Source: Oscillospiraceae bacterium (GTDB lineage: Bacteria > Bacillota > Clostridia > Oscillospirales > Oscillospiraceae). Taken from it: a stretch of DNA of 13,045 nt. Shown one piece after another: positions 1 to 7,225 of this stretch. Location of the stretch: positions 1 through 13,045 of the forward strand of contig JAQUZL010000049.1 of the NCBI GenBank assembly GCA_028691385.1, in the 5' to 3' direction. The notes beneath the pieces are model-generated. The model was not told the DNA's origin. It worked only from the letters and a program-made list of their open reading frames with translations, and did not search any database. The translations under genes were made by a program, and so were the position numbers. The stretch's first letter is position 1. Each line of letters begins with the position of its first letter.

Positions 1-438
1 GTGATGCAGGCGACCGGGATGGCGGCCATCGCCGATGACTCCGGTCTGGCGGTGGACGCGCTGGGCGGCGCACCGGGGGTTTATTCCGCGCGCTACGGCG
101 GGCAGGCCTGCCGCAGCGATGACGACCGCAACAAGCTTTTGCTGGAAAATATGCAGGCCGTTCCGGACGATGCGCGCACGGCGCACTATGTGTCGGTGAT
201 CACCTGCTGCATGCCGGATGGCTCGGTTGTTTCTGCCCGCGGCGAGTGCAGCGGCAGGATTCTGCGCGAGGAAATCGGAACGGGCGGCTTCGGCTATGAT
301 CCGCTGTTTTATTCCGATGATGCACAAATGACCTTTGGCGTACTGGATCCGGATACAAAGAACAATATTTCCCATCGCGGCAGAGCACTTGCGCTGTTCG
401 CGGACAAAATGAAGGAGAAATTAAATGCTGACAAGTAA
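1..438 (+). CDS. rdgB: RdgB/HAM1 non-canonical purine NTP pyrophosphatase, 5' end missing
   Basis: This is the C-terminal part of the enzyme that hydrolyses dITP, dUTP-like and XTP nucleotides to the monophosphate plus pyrophosphate, keeping damaged purines out of DNA and RNA in the cytoplasm. Family motifs seen are IADDSGL with the following LGGAPGVYSARY, then GGFGYDPLF, and near the end NISHRGRAL, the nucleobase-binding signature. The GTG at base 1 is not the real start: IADDSGL normally lies near residue 65-70, so roughly 55-60 N-terminal residues, including the substrate-binding SxNxxK loop, lie outside the window. The stop codon overlaps the start of yhbY by 14 bases, which suggests translational coupling. 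The reading frame is intact throughout. Family assignment is secure from the motifs; the substrate comes from family knowledge. Confidence 0.95.
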   Translation: MMQATGMAAIADDSGLAVDALGGAPGVYSARYGGQACRSDDDRNKLLLENMQAVPDDARTAHYVSVITCCMPDGSVVSARGECSGRILREEIGTGGFGYDPLFYSDDAQMTFGVLDPDTKNNISHRGRALALFADKMKEKLNADK

Positions 439-868
439 AGAACGTACCGAACTGCGCACGCATGCAAATACCTTGGAAACCATCGTCACGGTGGGCAAGC
501 TTGGCATTACGGATGCGCTGATTGCACAGACCAACGCGGCGCTCGAGGCGCGCGAACTGATTAAATGCCAGGTGCTGGAAGCGGCCATGCTGACCGCGCG
601 CGAGGCGTGCGATGCGCTTTGCGCCGCGACCGGCGCAGACGGCGTGCAGTGCATCGGCGGCAAGTTTGTGATTTATCGCAAGAGTAATCGGCAGCAAAAG
701 CCGAACCCGCCGAAAAAGAAAAAGGTCAACCCGGTTCGTAAGGGCATCCAGCAAAGAAGACAAAAAGCAAGACTGGTGAAACAGAAGCGCGACACCTATT
801 TTAAGCAGGCGGCCATTCAGGCGGCCATTGAGCGCGAAAAGGAAAAGAAAGCAAGGGCGGAACAATAA
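425..868 (+). CDS. yhbY: YhbY-type CRM-domain RNA-binding protein with long basic C-terminal tail
   Basis: A single CRM-domain protein of the YhbY/CRS1 family, which binds ribosomal RNA and associates with assembling 50S subunits. Residues 1-86 form the domain: it opens with LTSKERTELR, has the GKLG loop (residues 24-27, the GxxG RNA-binding turn) and ends with GGKFVIYRKS, as in the family. Usual members are about 95-100 residues, but this one has 147. The extra 60 residues (88-147) are strongly basic, with KKKK at 97-100 and many Arg, Lys and Gln, and probably form a disordered or helical RNA-contacting extension. The ATG lies inside the end of rdgB; the AAGGAGAAATTAA stretch just upstream supplies the ribosome binding site. 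Its place between rdgB and nadD matches Firmicutes, where yhbY is next to nadD. The domain call is firm; the role of the tail is inferred from charge. Confidence 0.92.
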   Translation: MLTSKERTELRTHANTLETIVTVGKLGITDALIAQTNAALEARELIKCQVLEAAMLTAREACDALCAATGADGVQCIGGKFVIYRKSNRQQKPNPPKKKKVNPVRKGIQQRRQKARLVKQKRDTYFKQAAIQAAIEREKEKKARAEQ

Positions 869-885
869 GTTAGGAAGCGACGACA

Positions 886-2079
886 ATGAGCAGAATCGGA
901 ATTTACGGCGGCAGCTTTAATCCGCCGCATATGGGACATGTGCTTGCCATCAAGGAAACCGTCAAAGCGCTGCAGCTCGATACCATGCTGGTGATCCCGG
1001 CTGCGACGCCGCCGCATAAGGCGCTTTCCGCCGATGCGCCGTCGCCTGCTGAGCGGTTGGAGCTGCTGCGTCTGGCGGTTGCCGGCTTGGAACAAACGCA
1101 GCTCTGCGAGCTGGAACTGCGCAGAGCCGGCCCAAGCTATTCCTGTGATACGCTCGCGCAGCTGCGCGAGCAGTATCCGAAAGATGAGCTGTTTCTGCTC
1201 ATGGGAACCGACATGTTCCTGTCCCTGGACACCTGGCGCTCACCGGAGATCATCTGCCGATGCGCAACGGTTGTGCTGGCCTCGCGCGTTGCAAATTCGG
1301 GAAAAATCCATGATGAGATCCTTGCCGAGAAAGAAAAGCTGATTGCGCAGTTTGGCGCAAAAGTGGTGATTCTGGATAATAATTTTGTGGAGATTTCTTC
1401 TTCCACGGTGCGCCGCATGCTGGCGTTTCATGCGGCGGAATCCTATCTTGCGCCTGCGGTTTTGGAAACCATCGAACGCAAGGGGTATTACGGGCTTCAT
1501 GAAAGCAATCGCAATCTGCCGTTTGAACGCTTAACGGAAAAAAGCTTGCAGCTGCACAAGCAGCAGCGGCGGGCGCATGTGGTCGGCTGCAGCCGGATGG
1601 CTGTGGCGCTGGCTGAGCGCTGGGGTGCGAATGTGCGCGACGCGGCGCGCGCGGGAATTTTGCATGACGTCACAAAGGCGCTTGATGGCCCGGAGCAGTT
1701 GCGCTTATGTGAGAAATATGGTATATTAATTGATACGTTTGAAATAGAGAATCCAAAATTATTGCATGCAAAGACCGGAAGCGTGATCGCAAAAGAGATT
1801 TTTGGCGAGAACGAGGCTGTTTGTAACGCAATTTTTTGGCATACTACCGGTAAAGCGGATATGACCACGTTGGAGAAAATCTTGTATCTGGCGGATTATA
1901 TTGAGCCAAACCGGAAATTTGACGGCGTTGACGCCGTTCGAAGCCTTGCATTTGAGGATTTGGACGCGGCGCTGCTTTTGGGACTCAACATGGCAATGGA
2001 AGAATTGGTTCGCGAGGGGAAAACACTGGGCAGATGTTCGGTGGAGGCGCGCGACTTCCTTCAGGAGCGAAAGGGCTAA
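886..2079 (+). CDS. nadD-yqeK: Fused nicotinate-nucleotide adenylyltransferase (NadD) and YqeK HD-domain Ap4A hydrolase
   Basis: Two enzymes in one 397-residue chain. Residues 1-203 are NadD, which joins ATP and nicotinate mononucleotide to make deamido-NAD in NAD synthesis. Seen are GGSFNPPHMGH (8-18, with the HxGH His pair at 15 and 18), PPHK (42-45), GTDM (107-110), W117 and ISSSTVRR (170-177). Residues 215-397 are YqeK, a metal-dependent HD hydrolase that splits diadenosine tetraphosphate symmetrically. Its ligands can be read as H231, H260-D261 (GILHDVTKAL) and D337 (YLADYIEPNR), with WHTTG at 318-322. In Bacillus the two are adjacent separate genes; here there is no stop or frameshift between them. 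The start follows a TAGGAAG ribosome binding site 17 bases after yhbY. Both motif sets look complete, so both activities are expected; this is inference from residues, not proof. Confidence 0.95.
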   Translation: MSRIGIYGGSFNPPHMGHVLAIKETVKALQLDTMLVIPAATPPHKALSADAPSPAERLELLRLAVAGLEQTQLCELELRRAGPSYSCDTLAQLREQYPKDELFLLMGTDMFLSLDTWRSPEIICRCATVVLASRVANSGKIHDEILAEKEKLIAQFGAKVVILDNNFVEISSSTVRRMLAFHAAESYLAPAVLETIERKGYYGLHESNRNLPFERLTEKSLQLHKQQRRAHVVGCSRMAVALAERWGANVRDAARAGILHDVTKALDGPEQLRLCEKYGILIDTFEIENPKLLHAKTGSVIAKEIFGENEAVCNAIFWHTTGKADMTTLEKILYLADYIEPNRKFDGVDAVRSLAFEDLDAALLLGLNMAMEELVREGKTLGRCSVEARDFLQERKG

Positions 2080-2084
2080 ACTGC

Positions 2085-3665
2085 ATGAAAATTTTTGGCA
2101 ACAGCAAGCATGGAAAATATCGGTCAAACGCAGCCGGAAAGGCTGCGCCGGATCAGTCGGCGGCGCGTTCTGCGCTGCCGGATCAAAGCGCGGCTGCGCC
2201 CGAGCAAGCAGCGGCAGTCCCGGATCAGCCGCCGAAAGCAAAGAAAGGCAAACTGCGCAATTCAAAGATTGGAAAAAAGTGGATGAGCCTGCCCGGCACC
2301 TCGCGCGGACTGATCTTGCTGGCGCTGTCAATTCTGCTTTTTGCCGGCACCTGCTTTGCCGGCTATACGGCGCTGGTAAAGCCACCGGAAACGACCGGCG
2401 CGGCCATTGGAACCACCAACAAGACAACCACGAAGAAGGTCACACAGATTGATCCGCTCACCGGCGAAGAAGTGGAAATCGATCTGGAAATTCCGTTGAG
2501 CCATAAGGAAAATTATTACAATATTCTGATCACCGGCACGGACAACGACGGCGGACGCACCGATACCATCATTGTTGCGCGTCTGGATGCCACCGCGCAC
2601 ACAGTGGCGCTGATGAGCGTGCCGCGCGATACGCTGATCAGCGCAAATTACTCTGTGCCGAAGATCAATTCCGCCTATGCCGCGGGCGGCATGGGCGTAG
2701 ACGGCATGAAAAATTTGCAGCATTATGTGGAGCAGACCGTGGGCTTTGAGCTGGACGGCTTTCTACTGGTCGATCTCACCGCGTTTAAGAAGATCATTGA
2801 TCTGATGGAAGGCGTCGACTTCAATGTGCCCCAGAGAATGTACTATACCGATCCGACCCAGAACCTCTATATTGATCTGTACCCCGGCATGCAACACCTC
2901 GACGGAGAGCACGCCATGCAGCTCGTTCGGTACCGCTCCTATGCGGAGGCGGATATTCAGCGGACGAGAGTGCAGCAGAACTTCATTCAGGCCTTGGCCA
3001 AAAAGTGCCTGTCCATCTCCAATCTGACCAAGATTCAGGAGTTTGCGGACATTATTGCGGAATATGTGACCACCGATCTCACGGTCGGCAATATGGTCTA
3101 TTTCGGACAGGAGCTGCTGCAGTGCGATTTTGATTCTATGAAGTCCTATACCCTTGAGGGGGATGGGATCATGATTCGCGGCGGGTCGTATTACCAGTTG
3201 AGCGCGTCCAAGGTGCTTGCGGTGGTCAATGAATCGTTCAATCCTTATGATGAGGATTTAACGCTTTCTGACCTGCATATTACGACGCACAGCAGCTCCG
3301 GCAGCGCATCTTATTCCGGTTCAAGCGGCGCAAGCAGCACGACATCGACTGCCGACACGACGGCCAAACCTACGGAAGAGCCGCCGGATGAAATCCCTGC
3401 GGAGGGAACAGGCGACGCGCAGCCGCCAAGCACAACGCCGACAGACACAACGCCGACAGAGCCGGCCGATCCCAACGCGGCAAACGATACGCCGCCATCC
3501 TGGCTTGACACGGACGATTCCGGCACGCAGGAACCGTCCGGCGGCGACGCTGCACAGACGCCACCTGACGCGGCGCAGGGCGACGCAGAAACGCCGCCGG
3601 ATGCGCCACCGCCCGACACAACAACCGATGCAACCGCGCCAACCGCTGATCCCAGCGAAACTTGA
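2085..3665 (+). CDS. LytR-CpsA-Psr (LCP) family cell-wall polymer ligase with long acidic Pro/Thr tail
   Basis: LCP proteins transfer phosphate-linked glycopolymers from undecaprenyl carriers to peptidoglycan outside the membrane. The 526-residue chain has a cytoplasmic segment (1-73) with repeated PDQ units followed by a basic patch, one membrane helix (about 75-97), and the LCP domain (about 144-310). Its phosphate and metal residues are visible: R158 and D160 in GGRTD, R181-D182 in SVPRDT, and R282/R284 with D290, R293 and R295 in the VRYRSYAEADIQRTR block. Residues 400-526 are a low-complexity tail of Ser, then Pro, Thr, Asp and Ala, strongly acidic with no Lys or Arg after K428. The ATG at 2085 is preferred over an in-frame ATG at 2034, which lies inside nadD-yqeK, because GAAAGGG precedes it and it starts 5 bases after the upstream stop. 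Which polymer it attaches cannot be told. Confidence 0.93.
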   Translation: MKIFGNSKHGKYRSNAAGKAAPDQSAARSALPDQSAAAPEQAAAVPDQPPKAKKGKLRNSKIGKKWMSLPGTSRGLILLALSILLFAGTCFAGYTALVKPPETTGAAIGTTNKTTTKKVTQIDPLTGEEVEIDLEIPLSHKENYYNILITGTDNDGGRTDTIIVARLDATAHTVALMSVPRDTLISANYSVPKINSAYAAGGMGVDGMKNLQHYVEQTVGFELDGFLLVDLTAFKKIIDLMEGVDFNVPQRMYYTDPTQNLYIDLYPGMQHLDGEHAMQLVRYRSYAEADIQRTRVQQNFIQALAKKCLSISNLTKIQEFADIIAEYVTTDLTVGNMVYFGQELLQCDFDSMKSYTLEGDGIMIRGGSYYQLSASKVLAVVNESFNPYDEDLTLSDLHITTHSSSGSASYSGSSGASSTTSTADTTAKPTEEPPDEIPAEGTGDAQPPSTTPTDTTPTEPADPNAANDTPPSWLDTDDSGTQEPSGGDAAQTPPDAAQGDAETPPDAPPPDTTTDATAPTADPSET

Positions 3666-3685
3666 GCGCAGAAAGGAATTTGCAT

Positions 3686-4027
3686 ATGATGACACCGAGG
3701 GAAGTCGCAATGACTGCGGCGAAAGCACTGGACGACAAAAAAGGTCAGAATATCAAGATTTTGGAAGTGGAAGCGGTTACGACGCTTACCAATTATTTTC
3801 TGATTTGTACCGGCACCTCCAACACCCACGTTAAAGCACTTTGTGATGAGGTGGAACGGCAGCTGGATTTGACCGGAGAACCGGCACTGCACCGGGAGGG
3901 ACAGCGCAGCGGTACATGGGTCGTTTTGGACTACGGCTGCGTCATCGTCCATGTCTTTACGGACGAAACAAGAAAATTTTATGATCTGGAACGCCTCTGG
4001 AGCGACGCGGTTCCGGTTGATTTTTGA
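3686..4027 (+). CDS. rsfS: Ribosomal silencing factor RsfS (Iojap/YbeB family)
   Basis: RsfS binds protein uL14 on the 50S subunit and blocks joining with the 30S subunit when nutrients are short. The 113-residue protein has the whole family pattern: the DDKKGQNI start region, NYFLICTGTS (36-45), HREG (69-72), and the C-terminal block with W78, LDYG (81-84), VIVHVF (86-91) and YDLERLW (99-105). Length matches the usual 105-120. Two adjacent ATG codons (3686, 3689) follow AAAGGA at 3672-3677, and spacing favours the first. An in-frame TTG at 3662 overlaps the LCP stop but lacks a ribosome binding site. Its place downstream of nadD/yqeK is the normal Firmicutes arrangement. Family call is very firm. 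Confidence 0.96.
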   Translation: MMTPREVAMTAAKALDDKKGQNIKILEVEAVTTLTNYFLICTGTSNTHVKALCDEVERQLDLTGEPALHREGQRSGTWVVLDYGCVIVHVFTDETRKFYDLERLWSDAVPVDF

Positions 4028-4058
4028 GAAGAAACAACATCGAAAAGAGTGAAAATGC

Positions 4059-6470
4059 ATGAAGTACGATTTTACCTCGCTTGAAAACAAATGGCAGAAG
4101 CGCTGGGAGGACGGGAAACTCTATGCAGCCGAAACAGGCGCTGCCAAGAAGAAATTTTATGCCTTGGTGGAGTTCCCGTACCCGTCGGGCGTCGGCCTGC
4201 ACGTGGGTCACGCCAGACCCTATACGGCGATGGACGTCATTGCCAGAAAGCACCGTATGGAGGGCGAAAACGTCCTGTTCCCCATCGGATATGACGCGTT
4301 TGGCCTGCCCACGGAAAACTTTGCCATCAAAAATCATATTCATCCGCGCATTGTAACGGAAAATAACGTCAAAACCTTCCGTGGCCAGCTGAAGAGCCTC
4401 GGCTACAGCTTTGACTGGGATCGCGAGATCAATACGACAGACCCGGACTACGTGAAGTGGACGCAGTGGATCTTTTTGAAGCTGTATGAGCACGATCTTG
4501 CCTATAAGGCGAAGATGCCGGTCAATTGGTGCACCAGCTGCAAGTGCGTGCTGGCCAACGAAGAAGTGGTCGAGGGCGTGTGCGAGCGCTGCGGCAGCCC
4601 GGTCGTCCGCAAGGAGAAAAGTCAGTGGATGCTGCGCATCACCAAGTATGCCCAGCGTCTGATTGACGATCTGGACGACGTCGACTTCATTGAGCGCGTG
4701 AAAATTCAGCAGAAGAACTGGATTGGCCGCTCCACCGGCGCGGAGGTGACCTTCCACTCGACGCTGGATGACGATATTGTGGTTTATACCACGCGCCCGG
4801 ACACTCTGTTCGGCGCAACCTACATGGTTCTGTCTCCGGAGCACCCGCTGCTGGACGCCTGGATGGAAAAGCTGGAGAATGCCGACGAGGTCAAGGCCTA
4901 TCAGAAAATGGCCGCGTCCAAGTCCGACATGGAGCGCACCGAGCTGAACAAGGAAAAAACCGGCGTGCAGCTGCGCGGCGTTCAGGGCGTGAACCCGGTC
5001 AACGGCAAGCAAATTCCGATTTTCATTTCCGACTATGTGCTTGCAACCTACGGCACCGGCGCAATTATGGCCGTTCCGGCGCATGATACCCGTGACTGGG
5101 AGTTTGCCAAGAAATTCGGCTGCGAGATCACCGAGGTCGTGCGCGGCGGCGATGTGGACAAGGAAGCGTTCACTCTGAAGGACGATACCGGTATCATGGT
5201 CAACTCCGACTTCCTCAACGGCCTTACGGTAAAAGACGCCATTCCAGCCATGAAGCAATGGCTGACTGCGCATAAAATCGGCGAGGAAAAGGTCAACTTC
5301 AAGCTGCGCGACTGGGTGTTCTCTCGCCAGCGCTACTGGGGTGAGCCGATTCCCATTGTGCATTGCCCCACCTGCGGCACGGTACCCATGGACGAAAAGG
5401 ATCTGCCGCTGCTGCTGCCCGACGTCGAGAGCTATGAGCCGACCGACGACGGCGAAAGCCCGCTGGCGCCCATGACCGACTGGGTGAACTGCAAGTGCCC
5501 GAAGTGCGGCGGCGACGCCAAGCGCGAAACGGACACCATGCCCCAGTGGGCAGGGTCAAGCTGGTATTTCCTGCGGTACATGGATCCGCACAACGACAAG
5601 GCACTGGCCGGTAAAGAGGCCATGGAATACTGGAGCCCGGTGGACTGGTACAACGGCGGTATGGAGCACACCACGCTGCATTTGCTCTATAGCCGGTTCT
5701 GGCACAAGTTCCTGTATGACATTGGCGTGGTGCCGACCAAGGAGCCATATCAGAAGCGCACCAGCCACGGCATGATTCTGGGCGAGGGCGGCGACAAAAT
5801 GTCCAAGTCCCGCGGCAATGTCATCAACCCGACGGACATCATCAACGTCTATGGCGCGGACACCATGCGCACCTATATCACCTTCATCGGCGATTTTGAA
5901 AAAGCGGTACCGTGGTCGTCCAATGCGGTCAAGGGCTGCAAGCGCTTTTTGGATCGTGTGTGGAATCTGTCGGAGTCTGTCACAGACCATGAAACGGCAT
6001 ATTCCGCAGAAAATGAATCCATGATGCACAAGACCGTCAAAAAGGTGTCCGAGGACATTGACGCGCTTAAGGGCAACACAGCCATCGCCGCGCTGATGAC
6101 GCTGCTGAACCAGTTCGCGGAAAAAGGCTGTAATGAAGCAGAGCTAAAAACCTTTTTGCAGCTGCTCAGCCCGTTTGCGCCGCATATTTCTGACGAGCTT
6201 TGGGAACAGCATTATTTTGACGGCATTTGCAGCATTTCCGCATGGCCGCAGTATGACGAATCGAAGTGCCGCGACGCAAGCGTCGAGATGGCGGTGCAGG
6301 TCAACGGAAAGCTCAAGGGCACCATTATTATTTCCGCCGACGCGTCCGACGCCGAGGTTGTTGCGGCGGCCACCGCAACAGAGAAGGTGCAGCACGCCAT
6401 GGATGGCGGCAAACAGGTGTTTAAGACGATTGTTGTGAAGAATAAATTGGTAAACTTAATTGTAAAGTGA
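4059..6470 (+). CDS. leuS: Leucyl-tRNA synthetase, bacterial type
   Basis: This class I synthetase charges tRNA-Leu in the cytoplasm. The 803-residue chain is full length for the bacterial type. Visible features are the HIGH motif as HVGH (48-51) after EFPYPSG, a zinc knuckle with C158, C161, C175 and C178, and the CP1 editing domain with TTRPDTLFGAT (244-254) and GTGAIMAVPAHD (332-343), followed by D345, the conserved editing Asp. RDWVFSRQRYWGEP (417-430) follows, then a second Cys cluster (C436, C439, C480, C483), and the KMSKS loop is exact at 580-584. The anticodon-binding helices and a small C-terminal domain close the chain. The start is 31 bases after rsfS behind a weak purine-rich AAAAGAG. 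No T-box fits in that gap, so it is probably transcribed with the genes upstream. Confidence 0.98.
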   Translation: MKYDFTSLENKWQKRWEDGKLYAAETGAAKKKFYALVEFPYPSGVGLHVGHARPYTAMDVIARKHRMEGENVLFPIGYDAFGLPTENFAIKNHIHPRIVTENNVKTFRGQLKSLGYSFDWDREINTTDPDYVKWTQWIFLKLYEHDLAYKAKMPVNWCTSCKCVLANEEVVEGVCERCGSPVVRKEKSQWMLRITKYAQRLIDDLDDVDFIERVKIQQKNWIGRSTGAEVTFHSTLDDDIVVYTTRPDTLFGATYMVLSPEHPLLDAWMEKLENADEVKAYQKMAASKSDMERTELNKEKTGVQLRGVQGVNPVNGKQIPIFISDYVLATYGTGAIMAVPAHDTRDWEFAKKFGCEITEVVRGGDVDKEAFTLKDDTGIMVNSDFLNGLTVKDAIPAMKQWLTAHKIGEEKVNFKLRDWVFSRQRYWGEPIPIVHCPTCGTVPMDEKDLPLLLPDVESYEPTDDGESPLAPMTDWVNCKCPKCGGDAKRETDTMPQWAGSSWYFLRYMDPHNDKALAGKEAMEYWSPVDWYNGGMEHTTLHLLYSRFWHKFLYDIGVVPTKEPYQKRTSHGMILGEGGDKMSKSRGNVINPTDIINVYGADTMRTYITFIGDFEKAVPWSSNAVKGCKRFLDRVWNLSESVTDHETAYSAENESMMHKTVKKVSEDIDALKGNTAIAALMTLLNQFAEKGCNEAELKTFLQLLSPFAPHISDELWEQHYFDGICSISAWPQYDESKCRDASVEMAVQVNGKLKGTIIISADASDAEVVAAATATEKVQHAMDGGKQVFKTIVVKNKLVNLIVK

Positions 6471-6477
6471 TTTCTAC

Positions 6478-6506
6478 TTGACAACTTTAGTATAACCGAA
6501 TATAAT
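6478..6506 (+). promoter_or_regulatory. Exact-consensus housekeeping sigma factor promoter for rpsU
   Basis: TTGACA at 6478-6483 and TATAAT at 6501-6506 are separated by exactly 17 bases, a full match to the sigma-70/SigA consensus. The -35 box begins 8 bases after the leuS stop, so rpsU can be expressed strongly whatever the rate of the long operon upstream. Transcription should begin near 6513, leaving a leader of about 64 bases. Confidence 0.9.
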
Positions 6507-6560
6507 ATCTAAGGTCGCAATTATAGAATTAGACCCTGAACACGTTCTTGAAACGTTCCC

Positions 6561-6570
6561 GGAGGGAGGG
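6561..6570 (+). promoter_or_regulatory. Very strong double-register Shine-Dalgarno of rpsU
   Basis: The run GGAGGGAGGG ends six bases before the rpsU ATG and can pair with the 16S rRNA 3' end in two overlapping registers. It is preceded by a small inverted repeat (ACGTT at 6542-6546, AACGT at 6552-6556, five-base loop). Bases 6560-6567 are fully complementary to 6760-6767, just past the rpsU stop codon. Confidence 0.75.
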
Positions 6571-6576
6571 AAATCC

Positions 6577-6759
6577 ATGACTGAAGTCCACGTGAAAGAA
6601 AATGAGTCTCTCGAAAGCGCTCTGAAGCGTTTTAAGCGCAGCTGCGCAAAGGCTGGCGTTATCGCTGAGGTGAAGAAAAGAGAGCATTATGTGAGCCCGA
6701 GCCTGAAACGTAAGCAGAAGTCTGAGGCAGCTCGCAAGAATAAGCGGAAGTTTTTCTAA
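6577..6759 (+). CDS. rpsU: 30S ribosomal protein bS21
   Basis: This 60-residue, strongly basic protein is a small-subunit component that sits near the 3' end of 16S rRNA, by the anti-Shine-Dalgarno, and helps initiation. It begins MTEVHVKENESLESALKRFK and ends in a basic stretch with KRKQK and KNKRKFF, matching the family from end to end with normal length. It forms a one-gene unit with its own consensus promoter just upstream and a strong hairpin terminator downstream. In many Firmicutes rpsU lies next to yqeY or dnaG, so its place here after leuS is a lineage-specific arrangement. Identification is very firm. Confidence 0.98.
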   Translation: MTEVHVKENESLESALKRFKRSCAKAGVIAEVKKREHYVSPSLKRKQKSEAARKNKRKFF

Positions 6760-6794
6760 TCCCTCCGTTTCATCATTTTCATCAAATAACATGC

Positions 6795-6826
6795 AAACAG
6801 CCATCCGAAGACTCGGATGGCTGTTT
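6795..6826. terminator. Shared bidirectional terminator between rpsU and the convergent gene
   Basis: A perfect 14-bp stem pairs 6795-6808 with 6813-6826 around the four-base loop AGAC. It lies 35 bases after the rpsU stop. On the minus strand it begins immediately after the stop codon of the convergent gene (6827-6829). T residues follow on both sides but are short (TGTTTCTATT on the plus strand). Confidence 0.85.
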
Positions 6827-7225
6827 CTATTGGGCGGGTGCAATCCATGCCGGGAAGCCCAGTGACTGCACAAGCGCCACTTTTTCCCGCAAGGATCGCG
6901 CATCATCGAACAGAAATAGGAAAATCCTGTCCTTTACGGGATAAAAACCGTAATTGCAGACAAACGCTTCTGCATAAAATGATGGGTGCGCAGCGCGAAA
7001 TTTCTCCGTAAATTCCGCGCTCACCGCAAACCCATCGCCGCTTGGCGCAGGCAGCGGAAACAGTAGCCGCACGGGGGAAATCCGGGCGCAAAGCTGCCCG
7101 TTCGCGCGATGCAGCGCGTCGCGCAGATAGTCCGGCAGGCTGCCGCCGGAAACGGCTGCGTCGATGATGGGCAGCGACGCGCCGGACGCTTCGCGGAGTA
7201 CTTGATTTATTAACAGCTCTGACAT
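6827..7225 (-). CDS. Unrecognised 132-residue protein
   Basis: I do not recognise this family. The predicted protein has no signal peptide and no clear membrane helix. It starts MSELLINQVLREASG, has a Gly/Pro-containing middle, a Phe/Tyr-rich stretch at about 78-105 (SFYAEAFVCNYGFYPVKDR, then IFLFLF) and ends in an apparently helical segment. The overall pattern suggests a small soluble alpha/beta protein. Support for a real gene: a GAGGG ribosome binding site nine bases before the ATG, codon choice like its neighbours, and a stop codon that abuts the terminator stem shared with rpsU. It runs opposite to everything around it and starts 130 bases from yqeG in a divergent arrangement. No convincing promoter of its own was found; TATTCT at 7250-7255 (minus strand) is a weak -10 candidate. 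Function unknown. Confidence 0.65.
   Translation of the reverse strand: MSELLINQVLREASGASLPIIDAAVSGGSLPDYLRDALHRANGQLCARISPVRLLFPLPAPSGDGFAVSAEFTEKFRAAHPSFYAEAFVCNYGFYPVKDRIFLFLFDDARSLREKVALVQSLGFPAWIAPAQ

Noticed and set aside
2034..2084. Earlier in-frame ATG for the LCP gene
   Set aside because: It would put 17 extra residues inside nadD-yqeK with no positioned ribosome binding site; the ATG at 2085 has GAAAGGG upstream.
4028..4058. Looked for a T-box riboswitch upstream of leuS
   Set aside because: The gap from rsfS is only 31 bases, far too short for a T-box leader.
4055..4084. Nine-codon frame starting four bases before the leuS ATG
   Set aside because: It has no separate ribosome binding site, no Leu-rich attenuator pattern, and no hairpin pair for attenuation.
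3311..4090. Long open frame (259 codons) on the minus strand opposite the LCP tail and rsfS
   Set aside because: It is a mirror of the biased Pro/Thr/Asp codons on the coding strand, is low-complexity, has no ribosome binding site, and overlaps well-supported genes.
3957..5363. 468-codon minus-strand open frame opposite leuS
   Set aside because: leuS is certain on the plus strand. The antisense frame shows no family motif and arises from codon bias.
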